The notes under the pieces are model-generated. The model was not told the origin of the DNA. It saw nothing but the letters and a program-made list of their open reading frames with translations, and ran no database searches. Made by a program: the position numbers and the translations under genes. Below, one piece after another: positions 62,591 to 64,000 of a stretch of 64,000 nucleotides of DNA; the stretch's first letter is position 1; the number at the start of each line of letters is the position of its first letter. Source of the stretch: JANQOH01 sp965214495 (GTDB taxonomy: Bacteria > Pseudomonadota > Alphaproteobacteria > UBA7887); contig OZ243958.1 of assembly GCA_965214495.1 (NCBI GenBank), positions 1,612,001 through 1,676,000 on the forward strand, given 5' to 3'.

Positions 62591-63166
62591 ATGCCGGGAC
62601 GGTTCCTGCCAGCGTGGATCGCCGGCCTCGCGGCAACGCTGGCCCTGGCCGCCGCAGCGGCCGGCGCCGACGAGGGTTATCGTCTGTCGCAGACCTGCGC
62701 GGGGTGCCACGGCACCGACGGCGCGGCGCCGGGTGCGACGATTCCGATCATCGGCGGCCAAGACGCCGGATATCTGGCGCGGAGTCTGCGCGAATACCGG
62801 TCGGGCGCGCGCGATTCCTACGTCATGAAGATCGTCGCCTCCGGGTTCGACGACGCCGCGATCGACGCCATCGCCGACTGGTTCGCCGGCCGGTCGTGGC
62901 GCGGCACGCCGACGGCGAACGACTCGGCCCTGGCCGAGGACGGCAAGGCGGTCACCGACGCCAAATGCGCGAGCTGCCACGGCGATGCCGGACACGGGAC
63001 CGAACGCGCCCCCCGGCTTGCCGGCCAGCCTGCGGACTATCTGATCCTCGCGGCCGAGAGCTATCGCACCGGCGGGCGCACCGACGAAGCCGCGGCGGGC
63101 GCGCTCGCGGCGGTGACCGAAGCCGAGATCGCCGCGGCGTCGCATTTCTACGCCGGACAGCGCTGA
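62591..63166 (+). CDS. Dihaem cytochrome c, probable flavocytochrome c subunit (FccA-like)
   Basis: A 191-residue secreted protein made of two class I cytochrome c domains, with CAGCH at 36-40 and CASCH at 126-130. A signal peptide covers about residues 1-27. ATG 62591 is chosen for its GGGAGGAAAG ribosome binding site over an ATG at 62573. The flavoprotein subunit of sulfide dehydrogenase starts 12 bases downstream, so this should be its electron-accepting subunit. Confidence 0.87.
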   Translation: MPGRFLPAWIAGLAATLALAAAAAGADEGYRLSQTCAGCHGTDGAAPGATIPIIGGQDAGYLARSLREYRSGARDSYVMKIVASGFDDAAIDAIADWFAGRSWRGTPTANDSALAEDGKAVTDAKCASCHGDAGHGTERAPRLAGQPADYLILAAESYRTGGRTDEAAAGALAAVTEAEIAAASHFYAGQR

Positions 63167-63178
63167 ACGGAGGCCGCA

Positions 63179-64000
63179 ATGACACGCACACGCAGGGAGT
63201 TCATCGCCACCGGCGCGGCCGCGTTCTTCTCCATGCCCGCCCTCGCGCAGGGCGAGATCATGCCGGCGCGGGGCAAACGGGTGGTCGTCGCCGGCGGCGG
63301 CTGGGGCGGCTGCACGACGGCGAAGTATATCCGCCGGCAGGACCCGTCGATCGAAGTCGTCCTGATCGAGCCGCAGGCGGTCTTCCGCTCGTGTCCGATC
63401 AGCAACTGGGTGATCGGCGGCCTGAAGAGCATGGACGACATCACCCTGGGCTACGACGGGCTTGCGAGCCGCGGCGTGACGCTGCTGCGCGGGCGGGTGA
63501 CGGGGGTCGATACGGCGGCGCGGACCGTGACGGTCGGCGACCAGGGGTTTCTGCGCTACGACCGTCTGGTGCTGTCGCCCGGCATCACGCTGCGCGGGGG
63601 CGATATCGACGGTCTCGCAGACGCGCCCGAGGGGGTCTTTCCGGCAGCGTGGAAGGCGGGGGCGGAGACGGCGATGCTGCGCAACCAGATCGCGGCGATG
63701 CCGGACGGCGGCACGATGGCCCTGTCGATCCCGTTCGGCCCCTATCGCTGCCCGCCCGGCCCCTATGAGCGCATTTGCCTGATCGCCGACTACCTCAAAC
63801 GCAACAAGCCGGCGTCGAAGCTGGTGGTGCTCGATTCCAACGCGAAGATCGTCTCGAAGGGCAAGCTGTTCGGGGCGGCGTGGGCGGCGCATTACGGCGA
63901 CATCATCGACTACCGCACCGACAGCGCCGTGGTCGCAGTCGATGGGGCGACCCGGACCCTGTTCACGGATTTCGACGAGGTCGCGGCGGACGTCGCCAAC
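63179..64000 (+). CDS. fccB: Sulfide dehydrogenase flavoprotein subunit (FccB-like, 3' end outside window)
   Basis: The FAD subunit of flavocytochrome c sulfide dehydrogenase, which oxidises sulfide in the periplasm. The 274 codons present show a twin-arginine leader (RREFIATGAAAFFSMPALA), the FAD-binding GKRVVVAGGGWGGCTTAKYI, and the redox-active cysteine region RSCPISNWVIGG. LSIPFGPYRCPPGPYERICL is also typical. The second active-site cysteine would lie beyond the window end. A GGAGG ribosome binding site precedes ATG 63179. Confidence 0.92.
   Translation, partial: MTRTRREFIATGAAAFFSMPALAQGEIMPARGKRVVVAGGGWGGCTTAKYIRRQDPSIEVVLIEPQAVFRSCPISNWVIGGLKSMDDITLGYDGLASRGVTLLRGRVTGVDTAARTVTVGDQGFLRYDRLVLSPGITLRGGDIDGLADAPEGVFPAAWKAGAETAMLRNQIAAMPDGGTMALSIPFGPYRCPPGPYERICLIADYLKRNKPASKLVVLDSNAKIVSKGKLFGAAWAAHYGDIIDYRTDSAVVAVDGATRTLFTDFDEVAADVAN

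Noticed and set aside
1..64000. tRNA or rRNA genes
   Set aside because: I looked through the intergenic regions and saw no cloverleaf with TTCGA-type T loops or rRNA-like sequence; a covariance-model scan would settle it.

Overview
The window is a GC-rich, tightly packed bacterial chromosome segment, almost certainly from an alphaproteobacterium. The gene orders dgt-argS-SPOR-nagZ-scpA-scpB, ribF-ileS-lspA-DUF3035-M16-M16 and mutY/dciA-dsbA-smc are characteristic of that class, and a twin-arginine system, System I cytochrome c maturation (ccm) and a Sox operon fit a Rhodospirillales-like aerobic, sulfur-oxidising bacterium. Many gene pairs overlap by ATGA, GTGA or TTGA. Several genes carry small indels, so this is either a genome in early decay (for example host-associated) or an assembly with residual indel errors.

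Layout. 1-1457 (-) tatCBA. 1539-5237 (-) an iron(III) ABC importer fbpABC. 5472-7234 (+) a probable HEPN protein and a HigBA toxin-antitoxin pair. 7264-13433 (-) scpB, scpA, nagZ, a SPOR protein, argS, dgt. 13656-21661 is an accessory island: a frameshifted PIN gene with an XRE-ImmA/IrrE partner, a broken second copy of dgt, a broken NERD gene, a small zinc-ribbon protein, a secreted protein, and a type IIG restriction-modification enzyme with an HNH nuclease. 21829-30581 (+) MaoC hydratase, ribF, ileS, lspA, a lipoprotein, two M16 peptidase-like proteins and a flavin reductase. 30610-36786 (+) ccmABCDE, a frameshifted DNA adenine methylase, then ccmF and ccmG. 36980-45201 (+) a small cytochrome c, a TRAP-type binding protein, peptidase/amide and ligase genes, and acyl-CoA catabolism genes. 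45207-46769 (+) remnants of HEPN and GIY-YIG genes and a DUF433/DUF5615 toxin-antitoxin pair. 47046-51749 (-) smc, a frameshifted dsbA-like gene, dciA. 51815-58684 mutY, a serine hydrolase, rnhB, a SprT-like protease, cytochrome c, RidA, a class III CoA-transferase and a flavin-binding oxidase family protein. 58804-64000 is a sulfur region: YeeE/YedE transporter (+), soxXYZA (-), and a divergently transcribed flavocytochrome c sulfide dehydrogenase (+, cut by the window end).

How the genes work together. SoxXA and SoxYZ load and carry sulfane sulfur in the periplasm, flavocytochrome c oxidises sulfide, and YeeE/YedE may move thiosulfate or a related sulfur compound. The Ccm proteins attach haem to SoxX, SoxA, FccA and the two other small cytochromes c found here. 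Tat is the likely export route for SoxY, FccB and the TRAP binding protein, which have twin-arginine leaders.

Most notable features: one- or two-gene defence or toxin-antitoxin insertions placed inside otherwise conserved operons, often already inactivated; a partial dgt duplication that flanks the PIN/XRE module as long direct repeats; two ~270-bp inverted-repeat-bounded elements of one family in opposite orientation; and two core genes (ccmA, soxA) that have no ATG, GTG or TTG start, each of which can start at a CTG in a CTGA context.
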